NCBI RefSeq assembly: GCF_026627925.1
Contig: NZ_JAPNLE010000009.1
Coordinates: 2,852,001-2,916,000 of the forward strand
From: Cupriavidus sp. D39
GTDB lineage: Bacteria > Pseudomonadota > Gammaproteobacteria > Burkholderiales > Burkholderiaceae
DNA: 64,000 nt
Direction of reading: 5' to 3'
The notes under the pieces were generated by a model. It was given only the letters and a program-made list of their open reading frames with translations. It was not told the DNA's origin and searched no databases. The translations under genes and the position numbers were made by a program. Shown piece after piece: positions 27,212 through 36,723 of this stretch (position 1 is its first letter; each line of letters begins with the position of its first letter).

Positions 27212-28606
27212 ATGCTGGACAATCTCACTCAACGCCTGGCGCGGGTCGTCAAGACCATGCGCGGCGAGGCTCGCCTGACCGAAGCCAATACCGCCGAAAT
27301 GCTGCGCGAAGTGCGCCTGGCCATGCTGGAGGCCGACGTCGCCTTGCCGGTCGTGCGGGAATTCATCGCCCGCGTGAAGGAAAAGGCACTGGGCGAGGAC
27401 GTGGTGTCCAGCCTGACGCCGGGCCAGGCGCTCGTGGGCGTGGTGCAGCGCGAGCTGACCGCCGTCATCGGCGGCGAGGAAAGCCTGTCCGCCGACAACA
27501 AGAGCGGCGAGCTGAACCTGGCGGTGCAGCCGCCCGCGATCATCCTGATGGCCGGCCTGCAAGGCGCCGGCAAGACCACCACCGTCGGCAAGCTGGCCAA
27601 GTGGCTGAAGGAAAACAAGAAGAAGAAGGTGCTGACGGTATCGTGCGACGTCTACCGCCCCGCCGCTATCGCCCAGCTCAAGACCGTGTCCGAGCAGGTT
27701 GGCGCCGATTTCTTCCCGTCCCAGCCCGACCAGAACCCGGTGGACATCGCGCGCGCCGCGGTGGATTGGGCGCGCAAGCACTACCACGACGTGCTGATCG
27801 TCGACACCGCGGGCCGCCTGGGCATCGACGAAGCGATGATGAAGGAAATCGCCGCGCTGCATGCCGAGATCAAGCCGGTCGAAACCCTGTTCGTGGTCGA
27901 CGCCATGCTGGGCCAGGACGCGGTCAACACCGCGCGCGCCTTCAATGACGCCCTGCCCCTGACCGGCGTGGTGCTGACCAAGCTGGACGGCGATGCGCGC
28001 GGCGGTGCCGCGCTGTCGGTGCGCCACATCACCGGACGCCCGATCAAGTTCGTCGGCGTTGGCGAGAAACTGGACGGCCTCGAGCCTTTCTACCCGGACC
28101 GCATGGCCCAGCGCATCCTCGGCATGGGCGACATCCTCGCGCTGGTCGAGGAAGCCCAGCGCGGCGTGGACATGGAAGCGGCCGAGAAGCTGGCCAAGAA
28201 AATCAAGAAGACCGGCGACTTCGACCTGGAAGACTTCAAGGCACAGATTGGCCAGATGAAGAAGATGGGCGGCCTGGGCAGCCTGGTCGACAAGCTGCCG
28301 GCGCAGTTCGCCCAGCAGGCGCAGGGCGCCAATATGGACGTGGCCGAGAAGCAGGTGCGCCGCATGGAAGGCATCATCAACAGCATGACGGCCGCCGAGC
28401 GCGCCAAGCCCGACCTGATCAAGGCCAGCCGCAAGCGCCGCATCGCCACCGGCGCCGGCGTGCCGGTGCAGGAAGTCAACCGCCTGCTCAACCAGTTCGA
28501 CCAGATGCAGAGCATGATGAAGAAGCTCAAGGGCGGCGGCATGATGAAGATGATGCGCCAGATGGGCGCGATGAAGGGCGGCATGAAGGGACTCTTCAAC
28601 CGCTAA
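27212..28606 (+). CDS. ffh: Signal recognition particle GTPase
   Basis: The 464-aa Ffh binds 4.5S RNA and signal sequences and delivers ribosomes to FtsY. It has an N domain (MLDNLTQRLARVVKTMRGEA), a G domain with GLQGAGKTTTVGKLA (about 107-121), DTAGRLGID and TKLDGDARGG, and a Met-rich M domain ending in KGGGMMKMMRQMGAMKGGM. It starts about 100 bp from the divergent ccsA-like gene, so promoters lie between 27109 and 27211. Confidence 0.97.
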   Translation: MLDNLTQRLARVVKTMRGEARLTEANTAEMLREVRLAMLEADVALPVVREFIARVKEKALGEDVVSSLTPGQALVGVVQRELTAVIGGEESLSADNKSGELNLAVQPPAIILMAGLQGAGKTTTVGKLAKWLKENKKKKVLTVSCDVYRPAAIAQLKTVSEQVGADFFPSQPDQNPVDIARAAVDWARKHYHDVLIVDTAGRLGIDEAMMKEIAALHAEIKPVETLFVVDAMLGQDAVNTARAFNDALPLTGVVLTKLDGDARGGAALSVRHITGRPIKFVGVGEKLDGLEPFYPDRMAQRILGMGDILALVEEAQRGVDMEAAEKLAKKIKKTGDFDLEDFKAQIGQMKKMGGLGSLVDKLPAQFAQQAQGANMDVAEKQVRRMEGIINSMTAAERAKPDLIKASRKRRIATGAGVPVQEVNRLLNQFDQMQSMMKKLKGGGMMKMMRQMGAMKGGMKGLFNR

Positions 28607-28683
28607 GCCATCCGGCACGGCGGCGCCCGCTCCCGGGCGCCGCGCCACCCGCAAAAGACAGAGACTGAGACAGGATCCACATC

Positions 28684-29226
28684 ATGATGACCGCCGAACA
28701 GGCCCGCGAACTGTGGGCCAACTCCGAGGAAATCGTCAGCGCCGAGGCCGTCCAGGCATCGCTGGACCGCATGGCGGGCGAGATCACGGAAAAGATGGGC
28801 GATATCTTCCCGCTGGTGCTCTCGGTGATGGGCGGCGCGGTCGTCTTCACCGGCATGCTGCTGCCCAAGCTGGCGTTCCCGCTGGAGTTCGACTACATCC
28901 ACCTCTCGCGCTACAACAACAAGACGGTCGGCGGCGAGATGCAGTGGCGCGTGGCGCCGCGCGAGTCGGTCAAGGGCCGCACGGTGCTGGTGCTGGACGA
29001 CATCCTGGACGAAGGCGAAACCATGGCGGCCATCCGCCAGCGCATCATGGACATGGGCGCGACCAATGTCTACGCGGCCGTCCTGTGCGAAAAAGTGCTG
29101 CAGAAGGCCAAGCCGATGCACCCGGACTTCTGCGGCTTCACCGTGCCCGAGCGCTATGTCTTCGGCTGCGGCATGGACGCCCACGGCTACTGGCGCAACC
29201 TGCCCGCCATCCGGGCCTTGCGCTAA
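28684..29226 (+). CDS. hpt: Hypoxanthine-guanine phosphoribosyltransferase
   Basis: The 180-aa cytoplasmic purine salvage enzyme converts hypoxanthine or guanine with PRPP to IMP or GMP. The PRPP-binding loop is VLVLDDILDEGETMAA (about residues 100-115), and the flexible-loop region is LEFDYIHLSRYNNKTVGG. It follows ffh by 77 bp on the same strand. Two consecutive ATGs begin the gene; either could be used. Confidence 0.9.
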   Translation: MMTAEQARELWANSEEIVSAEAVQASLDRMAGEITEKMGDIFPLVLSVMGGAVVFTGMLLPKLAFPLEFDYIHLSRYNNKTVGGEMQWRVAPRESVKGRTVLVLDDILDEGETMAAIRQRIMDMGATNVYAAVLCEKVLQKAKPMHPDFCGFTVPERYVFGCGMDAHGYWRNLPAIRALR

Positions 29227-29261
29227 GCCCTCGCGCTAAGCCCTCGCGCTCAGGCCTCGCG

Positions 29262-29903
29262 TTACGGCCTGGCGCTGACAATAGGCCACAGCGAGGCCAG
29301 CAGCATCAGCGCCATCGCCACGTTGAACAGGCGCAGCACCCGCGGCTGCGCCAGCCAGCGCCGCATGGCCGAGCCGAACACTGCCCACATCGCCACGCTG
29401 GGCAGGTTGATCACGGCGAACAGGCCGGACAGCAGCAACACATTGAGCCAGACATTGCCGTGCAGCACGTAGGTGCTGCACGCGCCCACCGCCATCACCC
29501 AGGCCTTGGGATTGACCCACTGGAACGCGGCCGCCGCCAGGAAGCCCATGGGCTTGCCCACCTCCTGGTCCTGGATGCCGCCCGCGGTCGCCAGCTTCCA
29601 CGCCAGCCAGGTGAGATAGATCACCGCCACCACGCGCAGCACCTGCCAGGTCCACGGCAACGCGGCGAACAGCGATCCCAGGCCGAGGCCGACCACCGCC
29701 ACCATCAGGCCGAAGCCGATGCTGATGCCCAGTACATGGGGCACCGTGCGGGCAAAGCCGAAATTCACGCCCGAAGCCAGCACCATGGTGTTGTTGGGCC
29801 CCGGGGTGATCGACGACACAAGGGCAAACGCGCAGAACGCGGCAAACACGCCGGATCCGGCAACAAGCTGGGGAACTGCCATGACAGGCTCCATCACATG
29901 CAA
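29262..29903 (-). CDS. LysE/RhtB-family amino-acid exporter
   Basis: A protein of up to 213 aa with five to six membrane helices and the family signature SSITPGPNNTMVLASGVNFG near the N-terminus. These carriers export amino acids or derivatives, and the substrate is not predictable. It is convergent with hpt. Three in-frame ATGs (29903, 29894, 29882) precede the first helix; the longest is given. An inverted repeat at 29933-29955 lies just upstream and may be its operator. Confidence 0.88.
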   Translation of the reverse strand: MHVMEPVMAVPQLVAGSGVFAAFCAFALVSSITPGPNNTMVLASGVNFGFARTVPHVLGISIGFGLMVAVVGLGLGSLFAALPWTWQVLRVVAVIYLTWLAWKLATAGGIQDQEVGKPMGFLAAAAFQWVNPKAWVMAVGACSTYVLHGNVWLNVLLLSGLFAVINLPSVAMWAVFGSAMRRWLAQPRVLRLFNVAMALMLLASLWPIVSARP

Positions 29904-29932
29904 AGAGGAATGGAGCTAGTCTAGCCACGCGT

Positions 29933-29955
29933 AACTGTACAGTACCGGTACAGTT
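29933..29955. promoter_or_regulatory. Inverted repeat, candidate operator upstream of the LysE gene
   Basis: AACTGTAC (29933-29940) and GTACAGTT (29948-29955) are perfect 8-bp arms around a 7-bp spacer. Similar CTGTAC/GTACAG half-sites are used by GntR/MocR-type regulators. It lies 30 bp upstream of the first possible start of the exporter. The regulator is not in the window. Confidence 0.5.
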
Positions 29956-29997
29956 AGCCATAAAACTGGCGATACGGCTTGCTGGGTGGCGCCCGCA

Positions 29998-30726
29998 TCA
30001 TGGCAACCACGGCTTCGCCGCGTTGACGACATCGAGCGCGTTGAGCGCATCAAGTGCATTCACCGCCACGATCAGCGCGATACCCCACAGCACCACGCCG
30101 GTCGCCCGCTCCACGCCGCGTACCGAGCGGGCAAAGCGCGCGCGCACCAGCGGATGGCGCACGCCCCAGGCCACCAGCATGTCCCAGCCGAAGACCATGG
30201 CGAACATCCAGCCGCCATAGCCCAGCTGGACCGCCAGCGGCGTGCGGGTGCCGGCCAGTACCGAGAACAGGCTGGCGTAGAACAACGCATTCTTGGGGTT
30301 GAGCACGGCGGACAGGAAGCCCGTCACGAGTTGCGCCGCATACGCGGCGCGGCCGGCGCCCTGCCCCTGCTGGCTATCTGTGCCATTTGCACCATTTGCG
30401 CCATTTGCGCCGGGCAGCGTCGTCTCGCCGCTGGCGCGCAGCAGCCGCCAGCCCAGCCAGGCCAAGTACAGGCAACCCGCCCACTGCAGCAGCATGAACA
30501 CGCCCTGGCTGGCGCGGGTAGCCGCCAGCCCGGCGATGGCCAGCCCGATAAACACGCCGTTGCCCAGTGCAATGCCCAGGCAGACGGCGCTGGCGCGGCC
30601 CACGCCATGCACCAGCGCGCTGCGCACTACCAGGAAAAAGTCGGGCCCGGGGCTGAGCAGCGCGAGAAAATGCGCGCCCGCCACCATGGCAAATTGGCCG
30701 AGGCCGGAATCAACAGGGAAATCCAC
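29998..30726 (-). CDS. LysE-family transporter (second copy)
   Basis: The 242-aa membrane protein has the LysE signature LLSPGPDFFLVVRSALVHG and FLSAVLNPKNALFYASLFSV. A GTG at 30726 preceded by AAAGGA is chosen; an ATG 13 codons later is possible. A short 9-base tandem repeat (about 30387-30416) encodes GANGANGANG in a cytoplasmic loop, and the C-terminal helix has a similar repeated NALDALNALD. It lies head-to-tail with the first LysE gene, but the two differ clearly in sequence, so they are not a recent duplication. The AraC regulator gene upstream (30827-31696) is transcribed the same way and may control it. Confidence 0.85.
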   Translation of the reverse strand: MDFPVDSGLGQFAMVAGAHFLALLSPGPDFFLVVRSALVHGVGRASAVCLGIALGNGVFIGLAIAGLAATRASQGVFMLLQWAGCLYLAWLGWRLLRASGETTLPGANGANGANGTDSQQGQGAGRAAYAAQLVTGFLSAVLNPKNALFYASLFSVLAGTRTPLAVQLGYGGWMFAMVFGWDMLVAWGVRHPLVRARFARSVRGVERATGVVLWGIALIVAVNALDALNALDVVNAAKPWLP

Positions 30727-30826
30727 GCCAGTCCTTTCGTGTCTTCGGATGAGCACGAAGTCTGGGCCGCGAGGGGGCGGCAAGTATTGGAGAAAATTGC
30801 GCGCGGCCGCTCAGCCGCTCAGCCGC

Positions 30827-31696
30827 TCAGCCGCTTCGGCGCTGGTAGCTGCGCGGCGTCAGCGCCACGCGCTGCTTGAAAGCGCGCTGGAAGTGGCTCT
30901 GGTCAGAGAAGCCCAGCACCTGGGCGATCTCCGCCGGCGCCCCGCCCGCGCGCAGCAGCTGGCGCGCGTGGTTGATGCGCAGATCCAGCTGATAGGCATG
31001 CGGGGTCATGCCGACGTCAGCCCGGAAGGCGCGGATCAGCTGGTAGCGGCTCATGCCGGCGCCGCGCGCCAGCTCCGCCAGCGGCAGCGGCTCGGCATGG
31101 TGCGCATGCAGCAGCGCGACGAGGCGGGCCAGCCGGGCCTCGGGCGTGAGCGGCTGGCGCGGCGCGCGCACCGCCTGGCGCCGATCGGCAGCGCCGAACA
31201 GCGCAGCCACGAAGCCGCCCAGCGCCGCTTCCTTGGCAGCCAGCGTGGCCGCGGAGAACAGCACTTCGTTAAGCCGGCACAGGCTGGCATAGGTGTCCGC
31301 CGCGCTGGTGACCCGCACCCGCGCCAGCGCCGCGGGCAACATCGCCACGCCACGCGCCTCCAGCACCGCTGCCGTCCATGCCGGGTCCAGATGCAGCATC
31401 TGGTAGCTCCAGCGCGCGTCCGGCTCCGGATTGCAGGCGTGCACCTGGCCAGCCGGGATCACGACCACATCGCCGGGCGCCAGCCTTACCGACTCGGTCC
31501 CGGTGCTGAACAGGCTGTGGCCGCCGTCGACGGCGCCGATCGATAACGTGGGATGGGTATGCGGCAGGTAGGCGGCGCCGCTGTCGCTGGCGCAGCGGCT
31601 CTCGACATGCGGCATGGCGGGATCGAACCAATAGCGGGCCTGCCGCGTGCCGGTGACTTTGCTGGATTCGGTGGCTCCGGTGCTGCGCGGGCGCAT
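30827..31696 (-). CDS. AraC-family transcriptional regulator
   Basis: About 289 aa. An N-terminal cupin-like sensing domain (YLPHTHPTLSIGAVDGG, GDVVVIPAGQVHACNP) is followed by two C-terminal HTH motifs (LAELARGAGMSRYQLIRAFR and IAQVLGFSDQSHFQRAFKQR). The ATG at 31696 overlaps the stop of the upstream hydroxylase gene as ATGA; the frame stays open further but into that gene. Regulators of this layout often control a neighbouring LysE-type exporter, here the gene downstream. Ligand unknown. Confidence 0.88.
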   Translation of the reverse strand: MRPRSTGATESSKVTGTRQARYWFDPAMPHVESRCASDSGAAYLPHTHPTLSIGAVDGGHSLFSTGTESVRLAPGDVVVIPAGQVHACNPEPDARWSYQMLHLDPAWTAAVLEARGVAMLPAALARVRVTSAADTYASLCRLNEVLFSAATLAAKEAALGGFVAALFGAADRRQAVRAPRQPLTPEARLARLVALLHAHHAEPLPLAELARGAGMSRYQLIRAFRADVGMTPHAYQLDLRINHARQLLRAGGAPAEIAQVLGFSDQSHFQRAFKQRVALTPRSYQRRSG

Positions 31697-32667
31697 CAGT
31701 CGGTCCGGTATGGACGCTCGCGCAGCCATTTGGTGGCGATCCATTTCTCGCCGGCTTCAACGGGCAGGCCGGCATGCAGGGTGCGCTCGTCCAGCGCGCC
31801 GTCGGACTTGCGATAGCTGAAATAGACCGCGTTGCCCTTGACTGGCGCCACCTCCAGGCCAAGCTTGGGAAAGGCGGTAGCGCCGCCCGCCGGCGGGCTG
31901 TTCAGGTAGATCACCAGGGTAGCGACGCGTTGCCCGCCGACCTTGAGCTGGCGCGCCTCGCCGGGGCGCTGCGGGTTAAAGAAATCGTAGTGCGGCTGGT
32001 ACTCGCCGCCGGGCTTGTAGTTGAGGATCTGCAAGCCTTCGCCGCGGTCCGCGGCAATCCCGGTCACCGCGGCGATGCAGTCCTCGATGCGCTCGATCAG
32101 CGCATGCTCGCCGACCTGGAACATCGCGCCCAGGCTGGTGCGCGCCTCGATCAGGTTCTCGTCGCCGGTGTCGGGGTTGATCACGGGTGAGCGCGCCAGG
32201 CGGCCGCGCGCCAGCTCCACCAAGGCGTCGCACTCGGCATCCGTCAGCAGTTGCTGGAACAGGGTCACGCGCGGCGCCGCGAGCGTGAACAGGATGGGAA
32301 TCTCGCGGCCGGCGAAATGCGCCGCGTTGCGCTCGCCTTGCACGCCGCGATGGTCACGGCCACCGGCGTGATCCGCTGCGCGCTCGGCCGGCTTGCCGAT
32401 GCCCAGCTCCGCGGCCATCTCCGCGGCGTTGTCCGGCGGCGTCCCCCGCACCTCTGCCCGTGCCGCGGCGGACAACGCCGCGGCCACCGTGGCTTGCGCG
32501 AAGGCCTGCTCGTAGCCGGACTGGCACATCGACTGCACCAGTGCCTCGGCGCCAAAGCCCTGCCCGATATGGCGCCGCAGCCAGCGCTCCAGGTCCGCCG
32601 AGGAACTGGTGTAGCCCGCCTTGCCGGCGGTGTCGCCAGTGGCGCTGGTGCCGCGGGTGTTGCTCAT
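31696..32667 (-). CDS. Prolyl 4-hydroxylase-like 2-oxoglutarate/Fe(II) dioxygenase
   Basis: A 323-aa protein. The C-terminal about 190 residues form the dioxygenase domain, with iron ligands in YQPHYDFFNP (HxD) and TLHAGLPV (His) and the 2-oxoglutarate-binding Lys in AGEKWIATKW. The N-terminal about 110 residues are a helical, Ala-rich extension with no clear domain. The ATG overlaps the stop of the transglycosylase gene by 4 bp, so these genes are coupled. The substrate in bacteria is unknown. Confidence 0.85.
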   Translation of the reverse strand: MSNTRGTSATGDTAGKAGYTSSSADLERWLRRHIGQGFGAEALVQSMCQSGYEQAFAQATVAAALSAAARAEVRGTPPDNAAEMAAELGIGKPAERAADHAGGRDHRGVQGERNAAHFAGREIPILFTLAAPRVTLFQQLLTDAECDALVELARGRLARSPVINPDTGDENLIEARTSLGAMFQVGEHALIERIEDCIAAVTGIAADRGEGLQILNYKPGGEYQPHYDFFNPQRPGEARQLKVGGQRVATLVIYLNSPPAGGATAFPKLGLEVAPVKGNAVYFSYRKSDGALDERTLHAGLPVEAGEKWIATKWLRERPYRTD

Positions 32668-33428
32668 GAGGGATTGGCCAGCCGCTGCGGCGAGAACGGG
32701 TTGCGCGCCGGCGCTTCGGGCGGCATCACGCGGCTGCGGGTGGCCGTGCCGGTTTCGGGGTCGCCGGCGACGGTGACCGTGGCTTCGGAATACTGCCAGC
32801 GCTTCCAGGCTGCCAGCACCGCATTGGGATACTCGGGACGGCCGCGGCTGCCGTTATACCGGCCCAGCGCCAGGAACAGGTCGCCCTGCTCGCGGTCCAG
32901 GTAGTAGCGCAGGATGGTGCAGCCGTAGCGCAGGTTGCTCTGCAGGTGGAACAGCTTGCGGCTGTCGCTGTCGCCGATGCTGCGCACCCAGAACGGCATC
33001 ACTTGCATCAACCCGCGGGCGCCGGCCGAGCTGATCGCGTACTTGCGGAAATTGCTCTCGACCTGCACCAGGCCTAGCACCAGCGCGGGTTCCAGCCCGG
33101 CGCGCTTGGCTTCATAGTAGGCGGTCTCGATCAGCTCGATGCGCACCTGCGGCTCAGGGATGCGCCCCGCGAGCCGGTGCGACATTTCTTCGAGCCACTT
33201 GAGATAGGCCAGTTGCTCGCCGCCGGTGGCGAAAGCGGGGCGCAGCGGGCGGCTGTCGGCAATCGCCGCGGCCAGCGCGCCGCGCACCGAGTCGGCCAGG
33301 TCCTCTTCCTTCTGGGCCCCGGCGTGGGCGGCAGCGCTCAGCACCAGCAGCATGCCGGCACTGGCACGCGCCACGCGCAGGCGGCTCAGGCTCAGGTCAG
33401 GCAAGCGCAGCGGGTGCAGTAGGCGCAT
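32664..33428 (-). CDS. Lytic murein transglycosylase (SLT family)
   Basis: The 254-aa protein has an N-terminal signal peptide (ASAGMLLVLSAAAHAGA). The catalytic SLT domain has the Glu in VQVESNFRKYAISSAGARGL and the following MQVMPFWVRSIG, plus the RYYLDREQGDLFLALGRYNG segment. It cleaves peptidoglycan to 1,6-anhydromuropeptides in the periplasm. The ATG at 33428 lies 5 bp after the proS stop; it is followed by the dioxygenase gene with a 4-bp overlap. Confidence 0.9.
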   Translation of the reverse strand: MRLLHPLRLPDLSLSRLRVARASAGMLLVLSAAAHAGAQKEEDLADSVRGALAAAIADSRPLRPAFATGGEQLAYLKWLEEMSHRLAGRIPEPQVRIELIETAYYEAKRAGLEPALVLGLVQVESNFRKYAISSAGARGLMQVMPFWVRSIGDSDSRKLFHLQSNLRYGCTILRYYLDREQGDLFLALGRYNGSRGRPEYPNAVLAAWKRWQYSEATVTVAGDPETGTATRSRVMPPEAPARNPFSPQRLANPS

Positions 33429-33433
33429 GGCGC

Positions 33434-35154
33434 TCAGGCGGACAACAGCCCGCGCACGTGGGCAACCACGTCGGCGACCGGCAGCTGGGTGGCTTCGGCG
33501 TCGCGCCGTCCCTGGTACTCCACGCGGCCTTCCTTCAGGCCACGGTCGCCCACCACCACGCGGTGCGGCACGCCGATCAGCTCCCAGTCGGCAAACATGG
33601 CGCCGGGGCGCTCGCCGCGGTTGTCCAGGATCACGTCGACGCCGGCTGCCAGCAGCTCGGCATGGATACGGTCGGCCTCGACCTTGACGGCCTCGGAGCG
33701 GTCGTAGCCAACCGGGCATACCACCACCGCGAACGGGGCGATCGATGCGGGCCAGATAATGCCGCGCTCGTCGAAGTTCTGCTCGATGGCGGCCCCCAGG
33801 ATACGGGTCACGCCAATGCCGTAGCAACCCATCTGCATGGGCTGGGTCTTGCCGTTCTCGTCCAGGAAGGTGGCGCCCATCGATTCCGAATAGCGCGTGC
33901 CGAGCATGAACACATGGCCGACTTCGATGCCGCGGCAGATCGCGAGCGTGCCCTTGCCGTCCGGTGAAACGTCGCCTTCCACCACGTTGCGCAGGTCCGC
34001 CACCACGGGCTCGGGCAGGTCGCGGCCCCAGTTCACGCCGGTCAGGTGGTAGTCGCGCTCGTTGGCGCCGCAAACGAAGTCGCTCATGTTGGCGACCGTG
34101 CGGTCCGCCACCACGTTGACAGGCTTCTTGGCGCCGATGGGGCCCAGGTAGCCCGGGGCGTGCCGAAGGTCTCGGCGATCTCGGACTCGGTCGCGAAGCG
34201 GAACTCGGCCAGGCCGGCCACCTTGGACGCCTTGACCTCGTTGAGCTCATGGTCGCCGCGCAGCAGCAGCAGCCAGATCTGCGTGCCGGCCTCGCCTTCG
34301 GTGGCCAGCACGATCGACTTGACCGTGCGTGCCAGCGGGATCCCAAGCAGCTCGGCCACGTGCTCGCACTTGGCCTTGCCCGGCGTGGGCGTGTTGACCA
34401 TGGCTTCAGCCGGCGCGGCGCGCTGGGCCAGCAGCGGCAGGGCCTCGGCCGCTTCCATGTTGGCGGCGTAGTCCGAGTCGGGGCAGTAGACGATGGCGTC
34501 TTCGCCAGTCTCGGCGATCACGTGGAACTCATGCGAGCCGGAGCCGCCGATGGCGCCGTTGTCGGCCGCCACGGCACGGAATTCCAGGCCGAAGCGCTGG
34601 AAGATGCGCACGTAGGCGTCGAACATCTTGTCGTAGGACACCTTCAGGCCAGCAGTGTCACGGTCGAAGGAGTAGGCATCCTTCATGGTGAACTCGCGTC
34701 CGCGCATGATGCCGAAGCGCGGCCGGCGCTCGTCGCGGAACTTGGTCTGGATCTGGTAGAAGTTGATCGGCAGCTGCTTGTAGCTGCGGATTTCGCTGCG
34801 GGCGATGTCCGTCACCACCTCTTCGGAGGTAGGCTGGACGGCAAAGTCGCGCTCGTGGCGGTCCTTCAGGCGCAGCAGCTCGGGGCCCATCTTGTCCCAG
34901 CGGCCGGTTTCCTGCCACAGCTCGGCAGGCTGGATCACCGGCATCGACAGCTCGACCGCGCCGGCGCGGTTCATTTCCTCGCGCACGATGGCTTCCACCT
35001 TGCGGATCACCCGCAGGCCGACCGGCATGTAGCTATAGATGCCAGCGCCGAGCTTCTTGATCATGCCGGCTCGCATCATCAACTTGTGCGACACGATCTC
35101 CGCGTCGGAAGGGGCTTCCTTTTGGGTGGAAATGAAGAATTGCGAGGCTTTCAT
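33434..35154 (-). CDS. proS: Prolyl-tRNA synthetase (frameshifted once)
   Basis: ProS charges tRNA-Pro and is indispensable. The N-terminal frame (about 34155 to 35154) has class II motifs ([20 protein letters not shown]) and part of the editing insertion; the C-terminal frame has [33 protein letters not shown] and the anticodon-binding domain. Adding one base to the G run at 34155-34158 (C on the coding strand) gives [17 protein letters not shown], the expected continuation, and a protein of about 573 aa. Since a cell cannot lack ProS, this is the clearest sign that the frameshifts are sequence errors. It is divergent from rppH. Confidence 0.93.
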
Positions 35155-35302
35155 CCGTTACTTTCTCGTGAGGCCATGCCCGCCCTGGCAGGTTCCGTGG
35201 GCGAGATGGCGCGAATCCGTGGTGCGCGCGTGCATTATGCAGCGCTTTTTGCTCGGGGAAAACCAGCACCCCGTTGCACAAAGCCCCATTACGCGCTTCC
35301 TT

Positions 35303-35308
35303 TATAAT
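35303..35308 (+). promoter_or_regulatory. -10 element of the rppH promoter
   Basis: A perfect TATAAT stands 32 bp upstream of the rppH ATG in the proS-rppH intergenic region. No good -35 hexamer is seen at the usual distance. Confidence 0.55.
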
Positions 35309-35340
35309 CAACCTAATTCTAAAGGATTCGAGGTGCAGTC

Positions 35341-36003
35341 ATGCTCGATCGTGAAGGCTTTCGCCCGAACGTCGGCATCATCCTCATCAACGCACGGAAC
35401 GAGGTGTTCTGGGGCAAGCGCATAGGCGAACATTCGTGGCAGTTTCCGCAAGGCGGCATCAAATACGGCGAAACGCCGGAGCAGGCGATGTACCGCGAGC
35501 TACATGAAGAAGTCGGTCTGCTGCCCGAGCATGTCAGGATTGTCGGTCGCACACGCGACTGGCTGCGTTATGAGGTGCCGGACAAGTTCATCCGCCGCGA
35601 AATCCGCGGCCATTACAGGGGACAGAAGCAGATTTGGTTCCTGTTGCGCATGGCGGGCCGCGATTGCGACATCCGCCTGCGCGCCACCGACCACCCGGAG
35701 TTCGATGCCTGGCGCTGGAGCCATTACTGGGTCCCGCTGGACGCCGTCATCGAGTTCAAGCGCGATGTCTATCAGCTTGCGCTGACCGAGCTGTCCCGCT
35801 TCCTGCAGCGCAATACCCGCGCGCCGCTGAGCCCCTACGGCACCCATGGCCGGCATGGTTCGGTGCGCGCAGGTTATGCTCGCGCGGGGCTGGACGAGCA
35901 TCCCGACAGCGTTCCGGACCTGGTGCATCAGGACCTGGCCCACGATCCGGGCCCAATTTCGCCGGCCCAGCCGGCGTCCACAGAACGGAGTACCGATGAT
36001 TGA
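35341..36003 (+). CDS. rppH: RNA 5' pyrophosphohydrolase (Nudix)
   Basis: RppH removes pyrophosphate from mRNA 5' ends and starts decay. The 220-aa protein has the Nudix box [20 protein letters not shown] followed by VGLL (about residues 38-61) and the RppH-specific WQFPQGG and [11 protein letters not shown]. The last about 60 residues form a low-complexity tail rich in Pro, Gly and His, not present in E. coli RppH (176 aa). The stop overlaps the next gene start by 8 bp. Confidence 0.92.
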   Translation: MLDREGFRPNVGIILINARNEVFWGKRIGEHSWQFPQGGIKYGETPEQAMYRELHEEVGLLPEHVRIVGRTRDWLRYEVPDKFIRREIRGHYRGQKQIWFLLRMAGRDCDIRLRATDHPEFDAWRWSHYWVPLDAVIEFKRDVYQLALTELSRFLQRNTRAPLSPYGTHGRHGSVRAGYARAGLDEHPDSVPDLVHQDLAHDPGPISPAQPASTERSTDD

Positions 36004-36625
36004 TCTTGCCGGCCGCGGCTTGCGCCCGAGCCTGCCCGCCGCCTGCTTGCTGGCGGCAACCCTTTGCCTTGGCCTGGCAGGCTGCAGCAGCACGTCCAAG
36101 CCGCAACACCTGCCGATGCCCGACGAGTCCGAGGATTACACGCCGAAAAAGGAGTTCAGCATCCTCGACCCGTTCGCCGCGAAGGAATTCAGGGAAGTGG
36201 AGACTCCGTTGCCAGCGCTGCCGCGGGACGCGGACCTGATCCCGTTCGAAGTCAGCCCCGCCGGCAACTTTACCTTCGCCGTCGACGGCAAGTCGGTGGC
36301 CGTGGGTGCGGACGGCGCGGTGCGTTATACGGTGGTCATCACCGGTGCCGGCGGCATGCGCAACGTGAGCTTTGAAGCCGTGCGCTGCGACACCTTCGAG
36401 CGCAAGATGTACGCCACCCTGCCCAGGGGCGCGACCGAGTGGGTACGCAACCGCACCGATGACCGCAGTGGCTGGGTCCAGCTGGCCGGTATCGCGCGCA
36501 ATAACTATGGCGCGACGCTGGCCAAGGATTTCCTGTGCGAAGGCCGCTCCGCGGCCGGCAAGGCGCAGGACATCGTCAAGGATCTGCGTGGCGAAGCACC
36601 GCGCAAGAGCGCGATCGCACGTTGA
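35996..36625 (+). CDS. CNP1-like lipoprotein
   Basis: The 209-aa protein has a signal peptide ending in a lipobox (CLGLAGC), so it should be a membrane-anchored lipoprotein. The mature part ([13 protein letters not shown], then [20 protein letters not shown]) matches the CNP1-like family of beta- and gammaproteobacteria, named from a Neisseria cryptic protein. It overlaps rppH and probably shares its promoter. Function unknown. Confidence 0.8.
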   Translation: MIDLAGRGLRPSLPAACLLAATLCLGLAGCSSTSKPQHLPMPDESEDYTPKKEFSILDPFAAKEFREVETPLPALPRDADLIPFEVSPAGNFTFAVDGKSVAVGADGAVRYTVVITGAGGMRNVSFEAVRCDTFERKMYATLPRGATEWVRNRTDDRSGWVQLAGIARNNYGATLAKDFLCEGRSAAGKAQDIVKDLRGEAPRKSAIAR

Positions 36626-36662
36626 TGGCAGCAACGGCGCAGTAGTATGGCGCCGCTCCATG

Positions 36663-36696
36663 CAAAAAAGCCCGCGAGCGATCGCGGGCTTTTTTG
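36663..36696. terminator. Bidirectional terminator between CNP1-like gene and proB
   Basis: A GCCCGCGA/TCGCGGGC stem is flanked by runs of A on the left and T on the right, so it can end transcription from both convergent genes. Confidence 0.9.
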
Positions 36697-36723
36697 CGTG
36701 GTACCTCGGAACACTCAGTCCGC

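Noticed and set aside
30387..30416. 9-base tandem repeat in the second LysE gene as a phase-variable switch
   Set aside because: The unit is a multiple of three, so copy change would not shift the frame; it only alters a loop length.
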